Of a stretch of DNA of 64,000 nucleotides, positions 45,566-55,905 are shown piece by piece (within the stretch, counting starts at the first letter, position 1; every line of letters starts with the position of its first letter). The translations under genes and the position numbers were made by a program. The DNA is from Methylomarinovum caldicuralii (GTDB lineage Bacteria; Pseudomonadota; Gammaproteobacteria; Methylococcales; Methylothermaceae): positions 2,496,990 through 2,560,989 of the forward strand of contig NZ_AP024714.1 of assembly GCF_033126985.1 (NCBI RefSeq), read 5' to 3'. Below the pieces are notes generated by a model, which searched no databases, was not told the DNA's origin, and saw nothing but the letters and a program-made list of their open reading frames with translations.

Positions 45566-46117
45566 TCAGCGGATCACCACCGTCGTGCCCACGCCGACCC
45601 AGCGGGCCAGCCGCTCGATTTCCTCGTTAGTCAGGGCGATGCAGCCGCGGGTCCAGTCGAAGCGGCGGTGGATGCGGGGGTCGGCCCGGCCCAGGCCGTG
45701 AATGCCGATGTAGCCGCCCAGCGGGGTGTCCTGGGGTGGGACGGTGTTCTCGAAACTGGCCAGAATCACGTCGCGGAAGGTGGGGTCGTCGATCAGACCG
45801 GCGCGCCAGCCGCGCCGGGCGTAGGGCAGCGTGGGATAGTCGAGACCGAAGAATAGATGATACTTGCTCTTGCGGTTGATCCAGCCGATGTGGAACACCC
45901 CCAGCGGGGTCTTGTTGTCTCCGGCGTGCTTGTCCAGCGTCACCCCGGCGCGGCCGATGGCGATGTGCTCGAACACCACCACCGCCCGCTCGCCCTGCCT
46001 CACCTCGAGGCGGTGGGCACGGGTGTCCACCAGCACCCAGGGGCGTTCTTCCGCCTGACCCCAGGCCAGACATGAGAGCCCCAGCAGCACGATGCCCCAA
46101 AGCCACTGACTGCGCAT
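45566..46117 (-). CDS. L,D-transpeptidase family protein, short form
   Basis: A 183-residue protein with signal peptide (LLGLSCLAWG) and a YkuD domain alone: AHRLEVRQGERAVVVFEHIA, LGVFHIGWINRKSKYH, GGYIGIHGLG and the catalytic cysteine motif DWTRGCIALTNEEIE. It lacks the LysM-like domain of the enzyme at 44217. Short YkuD proteins include YafK-like enzymes that cut the Lpp-peptidoglycan link, so it may either attach or release the neighbouring lipoprotein. It is divergent from pgm. Confidence 0.88.
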   Translation of the reverse strand: MRSQWLWGIVLLGLSCLAWGQAEERPWVLVDTRAHRLEVRQGERAVVVFEHIAIGRAGVTLDKHAGDNKTPLGVFHIGWINRKSKYHLFFGLDYPTLPYARRGWRAGLIDDPTFRDVILASFENTVPPQDTPLGGYIGIHGLGRADPRIHRRFDWTRGCIALTNEEIERLARWVGVGTTVVIR

Positions 46118-46166
46118 GGTTCCTCCCTCATCCCGGTGGTAAACTCGTGGTTACAAAATACTATAG

Positions 46167-47825
<1,659 letters not shown>

Positions 47826-47903
47826 ACGGCGTGGAGCGCTGGGATGCACCAAAATCCTGCGGTAAGATAGCGACAAAAAACCATAAGCCACGAGAAGAAA
47901 GCC

Positions 47904-49475
47904 ATGTTCGCCACGTTCCTGCGTCTGACGCTGCTGCTGGCGCTCGCACTGCCGGCCGTCGCCGCCACCGACCCCAAGGCCATGATCGAACAATATCACC
48001 GCGATCATCCCGGCAAGGGCAAGTTCGCCGACCACTGGCAGCCCATTCCCATCCAGCGCTACTGGAATCCGGTGGATTTCTATGAACCTCCCAGGACCGT
48101 CCAGGGGGAAGTCAGCCGCGACCAGTGCGTCGCCTGCCACCAAGGGGTCACCCCGGGCTTCGTCAAGGCCTGGCAGGACAGCACCCACGCCCATCTCGGG
48201 CGCATCCGCACCCTGCCCGATTCCGATGTGCGCGCCTACAAGAAAAAGTTGCTGGCCGAGGTGGAGGCCAACCTGGTCGAACAGGGCCTGCTGAAGCAGG
48301 GCGAGCACCTGCAGCAGGTAGGCTGCATCGACTGCCACGGCGGCGTCGGCAAGGACAAGATCCGCCACGACAAGGACCTGCGCCTGCCGGACCGGGCGGT
48401 GTGCGGCACCTGTCACGTGCAACAGTTCGCCGAGGCCGAATCGGAGAAGGAACAGACCTGGCCCCAGGGACAGTGGCCCAAAGGCCATCCCTCCCACGCG
48501 GTGGACTGGAAGGCCAACGTGGAGACCGCCGTCTGGGCCGCCATGGCCGAACGGGAGATCGCCCAGGGCTGTGACCAGTGCCACTACCAGCAGAACAAAT
48601 GCGACGGCTGCCACACCCGTCACAGCTTCTCCGCCGCCGAGGCCAGGCAGCCGGAGGCCTGCGCCACCTGCCACAACGGCGTCGACCACAACGAGTTCGA
48701 GAACTACCTGCTGTCCAAGCACGGCACCGTCTATCAGACCCACAAGCAGCAGTGGAACTTCGAGGCGCCCCTCAAGGACGCCATCGCCCGGGGCGGCTAC
48801 ACCGCGCCCACCTGCCAGCTGTGCCACTTCGAGTACCAGGGTGAGTTCTCCCACAACCTGGTGCGCAAGGTGCGCTGGGGCTTCAACCCCACCCCGGCGA
48901 TCGCGGAAAACCTGGACCACCCCTGGTTCCAGGAGCGTCTGGACGCCTGGGTCGGCACCTGCAGCCAGTGCCACTCGCCCCGCTTCGGCCGTACCTGGCT
49001 GAAAACCGCCGACAAGGGCATCCTCGCCGGGCTGAAGGTGGAACAGGCGGCCAAACAGGTGGTGCAGAAGCTCTACGACGACGGCCTGCTGCCGGGACAG
49101 AAGACCAACCGCCCGGCCCCGCCGGCGCCGGAGAAGGACGCCCCCGGCGGCTTCTTCCAGCTGTTCTGGGCCAAGGGCAACAACCCCTCCCGGGTGGAGC
49201 GGATCTATGCCGAGATGTGGGAGCACGATCTGATCAAGCTCTACAAGGGTCTGGTGCACGCCAATCCCGGTGGTTACACCTACAGCGAGGGCTGGTCGCC
49301 GCTGCTGCGCGACTACACCGAGATCATGGACGAGAACACCCGCCTGCGGGCTGAGGCCAAGACCCGGCTCGCCTTCCTGCCCGACTCCCTGCGGCTGGCG
49401 GGCGCCGATCTGCGCCTGCCCCTGGGCACGGCGCTGCTGGTGGGCGGCCTGGTGGTGCTGGGCCGGCGCAGGTGA
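47904..49475 (+). CDS. haoA: Octahaem hydroxylamine oxidoreductase
   Basis: A 523-residue periplasmic c-type cytochrome. It has a signal peptide ending near AVAA and eight CxxCH haem sites: CVACH, CIDCH, CGTCH, CDQCH, CDGCH, CATCH, CQLCH and CSQCH. Tyrosines in the late region (HANPGGYTYSEGW) are candidates for the cross-link to the active-site haem P460. A C-terminal helix (LGTALLVGGLVVLG) would tether it to the membrane. It oxidises hydroxylamine, made from ammonia by methane monooxygenase in methanotrophs, to nitrogen oxides. haoB follows, overlapping by GTGA. Confidence 0.95.
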   Translation: MFATFLRLTLLLALALPAVAATDPKAMIEQYHRDHPGKGKFADHWQPIPIQRYWNPVDFYEPPRTVQGEVSRDQCVACHQGVTPGFVKAWQDSTHAHLGRIRTLPDSDVRAYKKKLLAEVEANLVEQGLLKQGEHLQQVGCIDCHGGVGKDKIRHDKDLRLPDRAVCGTCHVQQFAEAESEKEQTWPQGQWPKGHPSHAVDWKANVETAVWAAMAEREIAQGCDQCHYQQNKCDGCHTRHSFSAAEARQPEACATCHNGVDHNEFENYLLSKHGTVYQTHKQQWNFEAPLKDAIARGGYTAPTCQLCHFEYQGEFSHNLVRKVRWGFNPTPAIAENLDHPWFQERLDAWVGTCSQCHSPRFGRTWLKTADKGILAGLKVEQAAKQVVQKLYDDGLLPGQKTNRPAPPAPEKDAPGGFFQLFWAKGNNPSRVERIYAEMWEHDLIKLYKGLVHANPGGYTYSEGWSPLLRDYTEIMDENTRLRAEAKTRLAFLPDSLRLAGADLRLPLGTALLVGGLVVLGRRR

Positions 49476-50362
49476 GACGCCTCTGGCTGGGCGGCGCCCT
49501 GCTGCTGGCGGGCGCCGTCCTCATCGCCAGCTTCTTCTGGCCCCGCCCGTCACCGTGGCAGGTGACCACCGAACCGGTCCCGGTACCGGCCAGCTACCAC
49601 GGCCGCCATCCCATCGACGCCCTCAGCCGCTGGCGGATGCAGCACCCCGACGGGCGCCGCCTGACCCTGTACGTGGCCCGCTATCGGGGCGACGACGGCC
49701 AATCCCGCCAGGCCCTCGTGCCCGCGCCGGACTCACCCGCCTGGGGACACTGGCAGGCCCTGGGGGAAACCCTGGGCCAGCTGGAACCGGACGCCCTGAT
49801 TCTGGCCTGGTGGGACGACGCCCACCGGGTCGATCTTCTCAGCGGGCGGAAGGTTTGGGTCAGGCAGCCGCCAGCGGACGCCTTCCCGGAAGAAGCGCGG
49901 GAACTGTGGCGCCTGCTCAGCGGCGGTTTCAGTGCCGACAAAGAACGTCTGCGGCGACTGGCCCGCTGGCTGACCGCCCCGGCCGTGGAGGGGCTGGCCG
50001 CGCTGCGCCGCAACACGCCGCCGCGACCCCGCTATCTGCTGGTGAACGCCGGTTTGCTGAGCCGGGTGGACGAAGTCGAACGGCTGACGGGGGTGAAATT
50101 GCCGCTGGAAGTGAGGATCTTCCCGCCGGGCGACAACCTCCACGCCCAGATCGCCTCGGTCCAGCGCTGGGCCGGGGAAACCGGCCTCGGCTACCTGCCC
50201 CGGAAGATCCCCGCCGGCATCGCCGCCTGGCGTCTGACGGCCCCCGCCGATGCCCTGCTGCTGCGCCTGCTGCCCTTCATCGGCAACCCGCCACCTCCTG
50301 CGGGACTGACGCCGGTCTTCCAGACGCCGGGACGGCAGCTGCAGCTGTTCCGGCTTCAGTAA
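49472..50362 (+). CDS. haoB: HaoB, partner of hydroxylamine oxidoreductase
   Basis: A 296-residue protein starting at GTG 49472, which overlaps the haoA stop. It has one N-terminal helix (GGALLLAGAVLIASFFWP) and a soluble periplasmic part with ALILAWWDDAHRVDLLSGR, RPRYLLVNAGLLSRVDEVERL and ETGLGYLPRKI. The gene order and sequence match HaoB, found downstream of haoA in nitrifiers and methanotrophs. Its exact role is unknown, possibly maturation or membrane attachment of HaoA. The 3' end overlaps the convergent ATPase gene by 7 bp. Confidence 0.9.
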   Translation: MRRLWLGGALLLAGAVLIASFFWPRPSPWQVTTEPVPVPASYHGRHPIDALSRWRMQHPDGRRLTLYVARYRGDDGQSRQALVPAPDSPAWGHWQALGETLGQLEPDALILAWWDDAHRVDLLSGRKVWVRQPPADAFPEEARELWRLLSGGFSADKERLRRLARWLTAPAVEGLAALRRNTPPRPRYLLVNAGLLSRVDEVERLTGVKLPLEVRIFPPGDNLHAQIASVQRWAGETGLGYLPRKIPAGIAAWRLTAPADALLLRLLPFIGNPPPPAGLTPVFQTPGRQLQLFRLQ

Positions 50363-51924
50363 CGCCCCTGGCGCTGCCAGCGCTCGGCGATGGCTTCCAC
50401 ATTGAGATCCTCCGCCCCCCCGCGCCAGGCGGCGTGGTAATTGACATCCTGGCTGTGGGGCGCCGGATCGGGACGGCGGATGCGGACCCGGGTGGGCAGC
50501 GGCACCGCCTCCCCCATCACCATCGCCTCACCGCGGCCGAGAGTGGAGAGCACGTCCACCAGGTCGCTTTCGGCGTCGGGCACCAGGTCGCGCACATAGG
50601 CCTGGTCGTCCGGATTGGTCAGGCGCAGGCAGATGAAGGTGCTGCACTGGGCCAGCACCGTCTCCGACAATTCGTGGGGACGCTGACTGATGACCCCGAG
50701 GCCGACACCGTATTTGCGTCCTTCCTTGGCGATCCGCTCCATCGACCGCCGGGTGCCCTCGAACCGGCTGCCGCCGGCGCGGGGGATGTAGGCGTGGGCC
50801 TCCTCGCACATCAACACCAGCGGGAACTCGCGCCGGCGCGGGTTCCAGTAGTTGAACTCGAACGCCAGCCGGCCGATCTGGGCCGACACCGCCGGACGCA
50901 CGTCGAAGGGCACGCCGCTGAGGTCGATGACGGTGATCTGGCACCTGGGATCGCCGAGACCGACGAAATCCCGCAGCAGCCCGGCCAGGGATTCGGAATC
51001 GTTGCGCCGCCGGGGCTTGAGGAGAAAGTCGTAGCGCACGTCGTTGAAGCGACTCTGGAGCTTGACCAGGAACTCATCGAACTGACCGAACAGGGGGCCT
51101 TTGGTCTTGCCGAAGTCGGTGCGCTGCTCGTTGGCGGCCTTGAACTCGCGGTACAGTTCTTCGATGGAGAACCAGATAGGCGCGTCGATGGAGACGAAGC
51201 CGATGTTGAGGCGCTCGGCCTCCCGCTTCTTGAGCCGGTGCAGGGTGTCGCGCAGGAAGGCGGTCTGGACCGAGGCGCCTTCGTCGCTGCGGTCGATGAG
51301 CAGATCGATCAGCTCGCTGAAGGTCATCAGCCAGTAGGGAATCTCCAGGCGGCGGGCGTCCACGTGGCGGTAGGTCCCCTCCGGGAAAGCGGCGTGCAGG
51401 GTGCCCTCATCGTCGCGCCAGCAGTATTCTCCGTGAAGATCGAGGAGAATGATGTGGGCTTTGGGCATCGCCGCCACCGCCTGCTGCAGCAGGCTGGCCA
51501 CGGTCCAGGACTTGCCGGCGCCGGACTGCCCCAGGATGGTGAAGCTGCGCCCGAACAGGGCGCTGGGATTCAGGTAGGCGGTCTGCCCAGTGCGGCCGCT
51601 GACCTCGCCGATGCCGAAACCGAAAGCGCTGAAGGTGGCGAACATCTGGCACAGATCGTCCTCGTCCACCGCGGCGATGCCGGCGCCCGGCGTCGGATAA
51701 CGGCGCACTCCGCGCTGGAAACGGCGGCGCTCGTCAAGCTCGCCCAGCGGCAGCAGCCCCACCCGGAAACCGCCGTCCTCGGCCCGGCTCCAGTTGACCA
51801 GCCCCAGCACCCGGACGCCGCGGCCATCGATCACCACGAACTGCCCCAGCCGGGCCAGCGCCTCCTCGTCCACCCAGGCCTCGAAACGGCTGGGCGCCAC
51901 CTGCAACAAACGATTTCCCGTCAT
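50356..51924 (-). CDS. HerA/DUF87-type ATPase
   Basis: A 522-residue AAA+ translocase-like ATPase. The N-terminal HAS-barrel-like part (VVIDGRGVRVLGLVNWS) is followed by Walker A (ILGQSGAGKSWTVASLLQQ), LLDLHGEYCW, Walker B with catalytic acids (PLVLMCEEAHAYIP), and the HerA arginine/sensor region (ISQRPHELSETVLAQC). HerA proteins form hexameric rings on DNA and usually work with NurA or Sir2-like partners. Neither is found within the window, so it is a lone HerA-like ATPase of unknown partner. Confidence 0.9.
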   Translation of the reverse strand: MTGNRLLQVAPSRFEAWVDEEALARLGQFVVIDGRGVRVLGLVNWSRAEDGGFRVGLLPLGELDERRRFQRGVRRYPTPGAGIAAVDEDDLCQMFATFSAFGFGIGEVSGRTGQTAYLNPSALFGRSFTILGQSGAGKSWTVASLLQQAVAAMPKAHIILLDLHGEYCWRDDEGTLHAAFPEGTYRHVDARRLEIPYWLMTFSELIDLLIDRSDEGASVQTAFLRDTLHRLKKREAERLNIGFVSIDAPIWFSIEELYREFKAANEQRTDFGKTKGPLFGQFDEFLVKLQSRFNDVRYDFLLKPRRRNDSESLAGLLRDFVGLGDPRCQITVIDLSGVPFDVRPAVSAQIGRLAFEFNYWNPRRREFPLVLMCEEAHAYIPRAGGSRFEGTRRSMERIAKEGRKYGVGLGVISQRPHELSETVLAQCSTFICLRLTNPDDQAYVRDLVPDAESDLVDVLSTLGRGEAMVMGEAVPLPTRVRIRRPDPAPHSQDVNYHAAWRGGAEDLNVEAIAERWQRQGRY

Positions 51925-51979
51925 CCGTCGGCTCCCTGAAAGAGTGACCGTTACGATTAAAGGTAGCCGAAAATCCGCT

Positions 51980-53017
51980 TCAGTCCGGCAGGCCGGTACG
52001 GCTGCGCCCGTCCCCCAACAGGGCGGCGATCCAGCGGGTCTGGGGATGCTCCTCCAGCAGCATCTTTCCCACCACGGTGATCGGCACCGACAGGAACATT
52101 CCCACCGGCCCCAGAATCCAGCCCCAGAAGATCAGCGACAGAAACACCACCAGAGTGGACAGCCCCAGCCCGCTGCCCACCACCCGCGGATCGATCAAAC
52201 CGCCGATGACGGTGTTGACCACCAGATAGCCGAGGGCGGTATAGAAGGCCCCCTCCGGCCCCAGCTGCACCAGGGCCAGGAGAATGCCGGGAATGGCGGC
52301 GATGAAGGAGCCGATGTTGGGAATGAAGTTGAGGACGAAGGCCACCGAACCCCAGAGGATCGGATAGTCCACCCCCAGGAACGTCAGCCACAGGGCCACC
52401 GCCGCCCCGGTGGCCAGGCTGACGAGGGTCTTGAGCCGCAGATAACGGCGCAGGTTGGCGAAAAAGCGCTCGAAACGGAACGCCCGGCTGGAGACGGAGA
52501 AGGCCGCCTGCAGCTTGGCCGGAAGGATGAAAGCCTCCATGAACATGAAGGTCACGTAGAACAGGATCAGCGCCGTGTTGGCGAAGGCATTGGTCAGGGT
52601 GGTCAGCAGGGTGCCGGCGAAGCCCATCAGGCGCCCGGCATTGATGGTCTGCTCGAACTCCTCCCGGGACACGTCGATGCCGAGACGCTGCAGCCACTCC
52701 ACCAGCACCCCGAGGCTGGCCTGCAGCCGGCTCTGGTAATAGGGCAGGTTGTCAATGAAGTGGTTGATGGACTGGCCCAGAAACAGGCCGATCAGGGTCA
52801 TGGCCACGATCAGCCCCAGCATGACGATGGCGATCGCCCCCCACGCCGGCACCTTGCGCTGGTAAAGCCAATCCACCAGCGGCCAGCAGATCATGGCGAT
52901 GAACAGCGACAGCAGCAGCGGCGCCAGGATGTCGGCCGCCGCCTGCACGCCGGCGACGACGACGACGCCTGCGGCGATACTCAGCCACCAGGTATGGGCT
53001 TCATTGGATGAGGACAT
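51980..53017 (-). CDS. AI-2E family transporter, second paralogue
   Basis: A 345-residue inner-membrane protein with the same layout as the one at 24217-25269: paired N-terminal helices, a soluble stretch (SINHFIDNLPYYQSRLQ), then helices with FVLNFIPNIGSFIAAIPGILLAL, VNTVIGGLIDPRVVGSGLGLS and PVGMFLSVPITVVGKMLLEE. It ends in a polar tail. The substrate is unknown. It is divergent from the aldo/keto reductase gene, 66 bp away, and upstream of the HerA-like gene on the minus strand with 55 bp between. Confidence 0.92.
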   Translation of the reverse strand: MSSSNEAHTWWLSIAAGVVVVAGVQAAADILAPLLLSLFIAMICWPLVDWLYQRKVPAWGAIAIVMLGLIVAMTLIGLFLGQSINHFIDNLPYYQSRLQASLGVLVEWLQRLGIDVSREEFEQTINAGRLMGFAGTLLTTLTNAFANTALILFYVTFMFMEAFILPAKLQAAFSVSSRAFRFERFFANLRRYLRLKTLVSLATGAAVALWLTFLGVDYPILWGSVAFVLNFIPNIGSFIAAIPGILLALVQLGPEGAFYTALGYLVVNTVIGGLIDPRVVGSGLGLSTLVVFLSLIFWGWILGPVGMFLSVPITVVGKMLLEEHPQTRWIAALLGDGRSRTGLPD

Positions 53018-53083
53018 GGTGACTCCGAAAGCTGAAAACGGCTATAAAATAGCCCGAAGCCAACTTTCCCGCAGCACAATTCC

Positions 53084-54127
53084 ATGAAAATGCCCTGTCA
53101 GCCCCTTGGGGACACCGGTCTGGAAGTCAGCCGCATCTGCCTCGGCACCATGACCTTCGGCGAGCAGAACACCGAAACCGAGGCCCATGCCCAGATGGAT
53201 CTGGCCTTCGAGCGCGGCGTCAACTGCTTCGACACCGCCGAGATGTATCCCATTCCGCCCAAGGCCGAAACCCAAGGGCGTACCGAAACCTACATCGGCA
53301 ACTGGCTGGCCAGGACCGGCCGCCGCGACCGCATCGTCCTCGCCACCAAGGTGGCCGGCCCCGGCGACTGGATCGCCCATATCCGCGGCGGCCCCTGCCT
53401 CAACGAAAAGCACATCCGTCAGGCCGTCGAAGGCAGCCTGCGGCGCCTGCGCACCGACTACATCGACCTGTATCAGGTCCATTGGCCCGGGCGTCGCACC
53501 AACTTCTTCGGCCGTCTCGGCTATCGGCACCAGCCCGGGACCGACGGCATTCCCATCGAGGAAACCCTGGCGGTCCTGGCCCGGCTGGTGGAAGAAGGGA
53601 AGGTGCGCGCCATCGGCGTCTCCAACGAAACCCCCTGGGGCGTCATGCAGTATCTGCGACTGGCGGAGAAACACGGCTGGCCGCGGATCGTCAGCATCCA
53701 GAACCCTTACAACCTCCTCAACCGCAGCTTCGAGATCGGCCTGGCGGAGATCGCCCACCGCGAGAACGTGGGTCTGCTGGCCTATTCGCCCCTGGCCTTC
53801 GGGGTCCTGAGCGGCAAGTACCTTGACGGCCGCCTGCCACCCCGCTCCCGGCTGGCGCTGTTCCCGGGCTACCGTCGCTACAGCGGCCCCCACGTGGAAC
53901 CGGCGGTGCGCCGCTACGTGGAGATCGCCCGCCGCCACCGGCTCGACCCGGCGCAGATGGCTCTGGCTTTCGTCAACACCCGCCCGTTCCTGCTCGCCAA
54001 CATCATCGGCGCCACCACCCTGGAACAGCTGGAGGCCGACATCGCCAGCATCGCGCTGGAACTGCCGGAGGCGGTGCTGCAGGAAATCGAGGCGGTCCAC
54101 CGCTGTTATCCCAACGTAGCACCCTGA
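53084..54127 (+). CDS. tas: Aldo/keto reductase (Tas type)
   Basis: A 347-residue NADPH-dependent reductase of the Tas branch. The catalytic tetrad is visible: Asp and Tyr in FDTAEMYPIP, Lys in LATKVAGPGDW and His in YQVHWPGR. The family-specific insert (RRTNFFGRLGYRHQPGTDG) and NPYNLLNRSFEIGLAEIAHREN agree with Tas. The substrate is uncertain. It is intact. The 3' end overlaps the convergent diiron protein gene by 22 bp. Confidence 0.93.
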   Translation: MKMPCQPLGDTGLEVSRICLGTMTFGEQNTETEAHAQMDLAFERGVNCFDTAEMYPIPPKAETQGRTETYIGNWLARTGRRDRIVLATKVAGPGDWIAHIRGGPCLNEKHIRQAVEGSLRRLRTDYIDLYQVHWPGRRTNFFGRLGYRHQPGTDGIPIEETLAVLARLVEEGKVRAIGVSNETPWGVMQYLRLAEKHGWPRIVSIQNPYNLLNRSFEIGLAEIAHRENVGLLAYSPLAFGVLSGKYLDGRLPPRSRLALFPGYRRYSGPHVEPAVRRYVEIARRHRLDPAQMALAFVNTRPFLLANIIGATTLEQLEADIASIALELPEAVLQEIEAVHRCYPNVAP

Positions 54128-55905
54128 AAGCGAAGGCGTTCCGGCAGGCCGAAACGCCAAAACCAGCCCCAGAGCAGGTGCCGGGCGAAGCGGCGGCTGG
54201 CTATCGTCAGAGCGTGCCAGCCGCTGGCGATGCGGCGCCATTGGCTCGACACCGCCGCAGGGCCGCCGGATTCGAAGGCGACCAGATAGGCGGCAACGGC
54301 TTCCCGGGCCAGGGCGGCATGACCGCCGGCGAGGGTGTCGATGGACTGGTGCAGGCGCACGATGGTGACATCGAAACCGTGGGACTCCAGGGTCGCCGCC
54401 AGGCGCTGGTACAACCGTCCCAGGCCGCTGAATTCGATGGCCAGGTTGAGCCCCAGGATTTCCGGCAGATAGTCCTCGGCCACGGCATCGACGGCGAGGA
54501 GAAAGGCCGGCAGATCGAAGGCGCCGCGGATGAAGCCCGGATGATGGATGAACGCCTCGCTGCGGAAATCCGCCAGATCGATTCCCGCCTGGCGCAACAG
54601 CCGCCGGTAGACGTTGCCGTGATGGCGCGCGGGCGCTCCGTCCCCCAGTTCGTCGCGGTAGATGCGCCACAACGGCCGCCCCACCGCCGGCCACCGCCGC
54701 CGCAAACGGGCGCTGTGCTGCAGCCAGGCGCCGTCGACCAGAATCGCCGGCGCCAGCTGTTCGATGCCCCAGCGGCAGGCGGCCCGCGACAGCCACGGCC
54801 AGGGACCGGCGTTCAGGTCCTCGCAGGCGTGGCGATACTGCGCTTCGAGCCAGGCCGCAAGCCGCCCGGGGGCGGGCGCGAAACCCCGATGCCGACGCCG
54901 GGCCCGGGCCAGCACCGTCTCCACGTAACGGCGCGCGGCGGCGCGGGCCTCGCGGCGGGGATCGAGCAGGGTGTGGTAGAGCCCGGGCGGGTCCAGCACT
55001 ACCGGCCCTGGATGCCACTCGCGGGGCGGGGACGGCAAAGACAGCGCGGGAATGTCCGGTTCCGCCACCGGCATCCCGGCCGCCAGCCAGTCTTCCAGGG
55101 CCCGACGGTCGTCGGCGTCGAAAACCCCGAACATGGGGCCACCGAGATCCAGCGCCCGCAGCAGGCGGCTGCACTGCGGCCGGCCGCAATTGATGACAGG
55201 CGAGTCCCGCAGGGCCTGCAGGAAACGGCTGTCCAGTTCCCCGGCCAGCCAGTCGTCCAGACACCGCCCCCCGATCCGGACTCCGGCATGGAAACCGCGC
55301 CCGTAACGGGCCTTGGCCCGCAGCCGCAGCAGCAGACGCCCCTGGGGCGTGGTTTCCCCCAGCCACCGGCGGCACCAGAGCCAGGTGCGCCAGCGGTAGA
55401 AGCGCCGGCCGGCCTGAAAGTCCTTGTCGCGGCGGCTGACGCCGCTCAGGCGCAACGCCTCTCCGAACGCCTGCCGCAGGCGCGGCCGCGGCGGCCGGCC
55501 GAGGCCAAACACCCCGCCTTCCAGTTCCACATGCGCCAGGGTCATGCCCAGGACGACCGCGGTCCGGGCGCTGCCGCCTTCGGCCAGCGCCCGGATCCAG
55601 GCCAGATCGTCGTCCCAGAGCCCGGATGCCGGCAACCGCTCCTCCGCATCCGGGAAGGACAATTGCAGCCGCAGCAACGCCGCCCCGAATTCGCTGCCGC
55701 CGCTGGCGACGGTCGCCATGCCGTCGAGCCATCCCCCTTCCCACGCGGCCAGCGGCGCGAGCCATCGTTGCCAGCGGCGGCACAGCGCCGCATCCTGCAG
55801 GGAGCCGGCCGCTTGCGCCAGCACCGTTTCGGCGTCCACCTCCGGCGCCTGGGCCAGGAGCCGGTCGAGCCAGGACTCAAGCGGGTTTGCGCACCAGCCA
55901 GTCAT
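54106..55905 (-). CDS. Heme-oxygenase-like diiron oxidase family protein with long N-terminal part
   Basis: A 599-residue protein. The C-terminal 260 residues match the iron-containing redox enzyme (heme-oxygenase-like diiron) family. Candidate iron ligands are the Glu in RIYRDELGDG, a His in ARHHGNVY, the Glu in NLAIEFSGLG, and the His/Asp/His in LHQSIDTLAGGHAALA. Characterised members cleave or desaturate fatty acids and amino acids or act in natural-product pathways. The first 330 residues are rich in Trp and Arg and I do not recognise them. The ATG lies inside the end of the carbamoyltransferase gene (29-bp overlap), so the two were cotranslated. Confidence 0.75.
   Translation of the reverse strand: MTGWCANPLESWLDRLLAQAPEVDAETVLAQAAGSLQDAALCRRWQRWLAPLAAWEGGWLDGMATVASGGSEFGAALLRLQLSFPDAEERLPASGLWDDDLAWIRALAEGGSARTAVVLGMTLAHVELEGGVFGLGRPPRPRLRQAFGEALRLSGVSRRDKDFQAGRRFYRWRTWLWCRRWLGETTPQGRLLLRLRAKARYGRGFHAGVRIGGRCLDDWLAGELDSRFLQALRDSPVINCGRPQCSRLLRALDLGGPMFGVFDADDRRALEDWLAAGMPVAEPDIPALSLPSPPREWHPGPVVLDPPGLYHTLLDPRREARAAARRYVETVLARARRRHRGFAPAPGRLAAWLEAQYRHACEDLNAGPWPWLSRAACRWGIEQLAPAILVDGAWLQHSARLRRRWPAVGRPLWRIYRDELGDGAPARHHGNVYRRLLRQAGIDLADFRSEAFIHHPGFIRGAFDLPAFLLAVDAVAEDYLPEILGLNLAIEFSGLGRLYQRLAATLESHGFDVTIVRLHQSIDTLAGGHAALAREAVAAYLVAFESGGPAAVSSQWRRIASGWHALTIASRRFARHLLWGWFWRFGLPERLRFQGATLG

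Noticed and set aside
50356..51924. HerA-based defence or NurA-HerA repair operon
   Set aside because: No Sir2-like, NurA or other nuclease gene is adjacent. The neighbours are haoB (convergent) and an AI-2E permease.
53042..55783. 913-residue minus-strand frame opposite the aldo/keto reductase and overlapping the diiron gene
   Set aside because: It is an out-of-frame shadow of both genes with no family motif and extreme Arg/Gly/Pro content.
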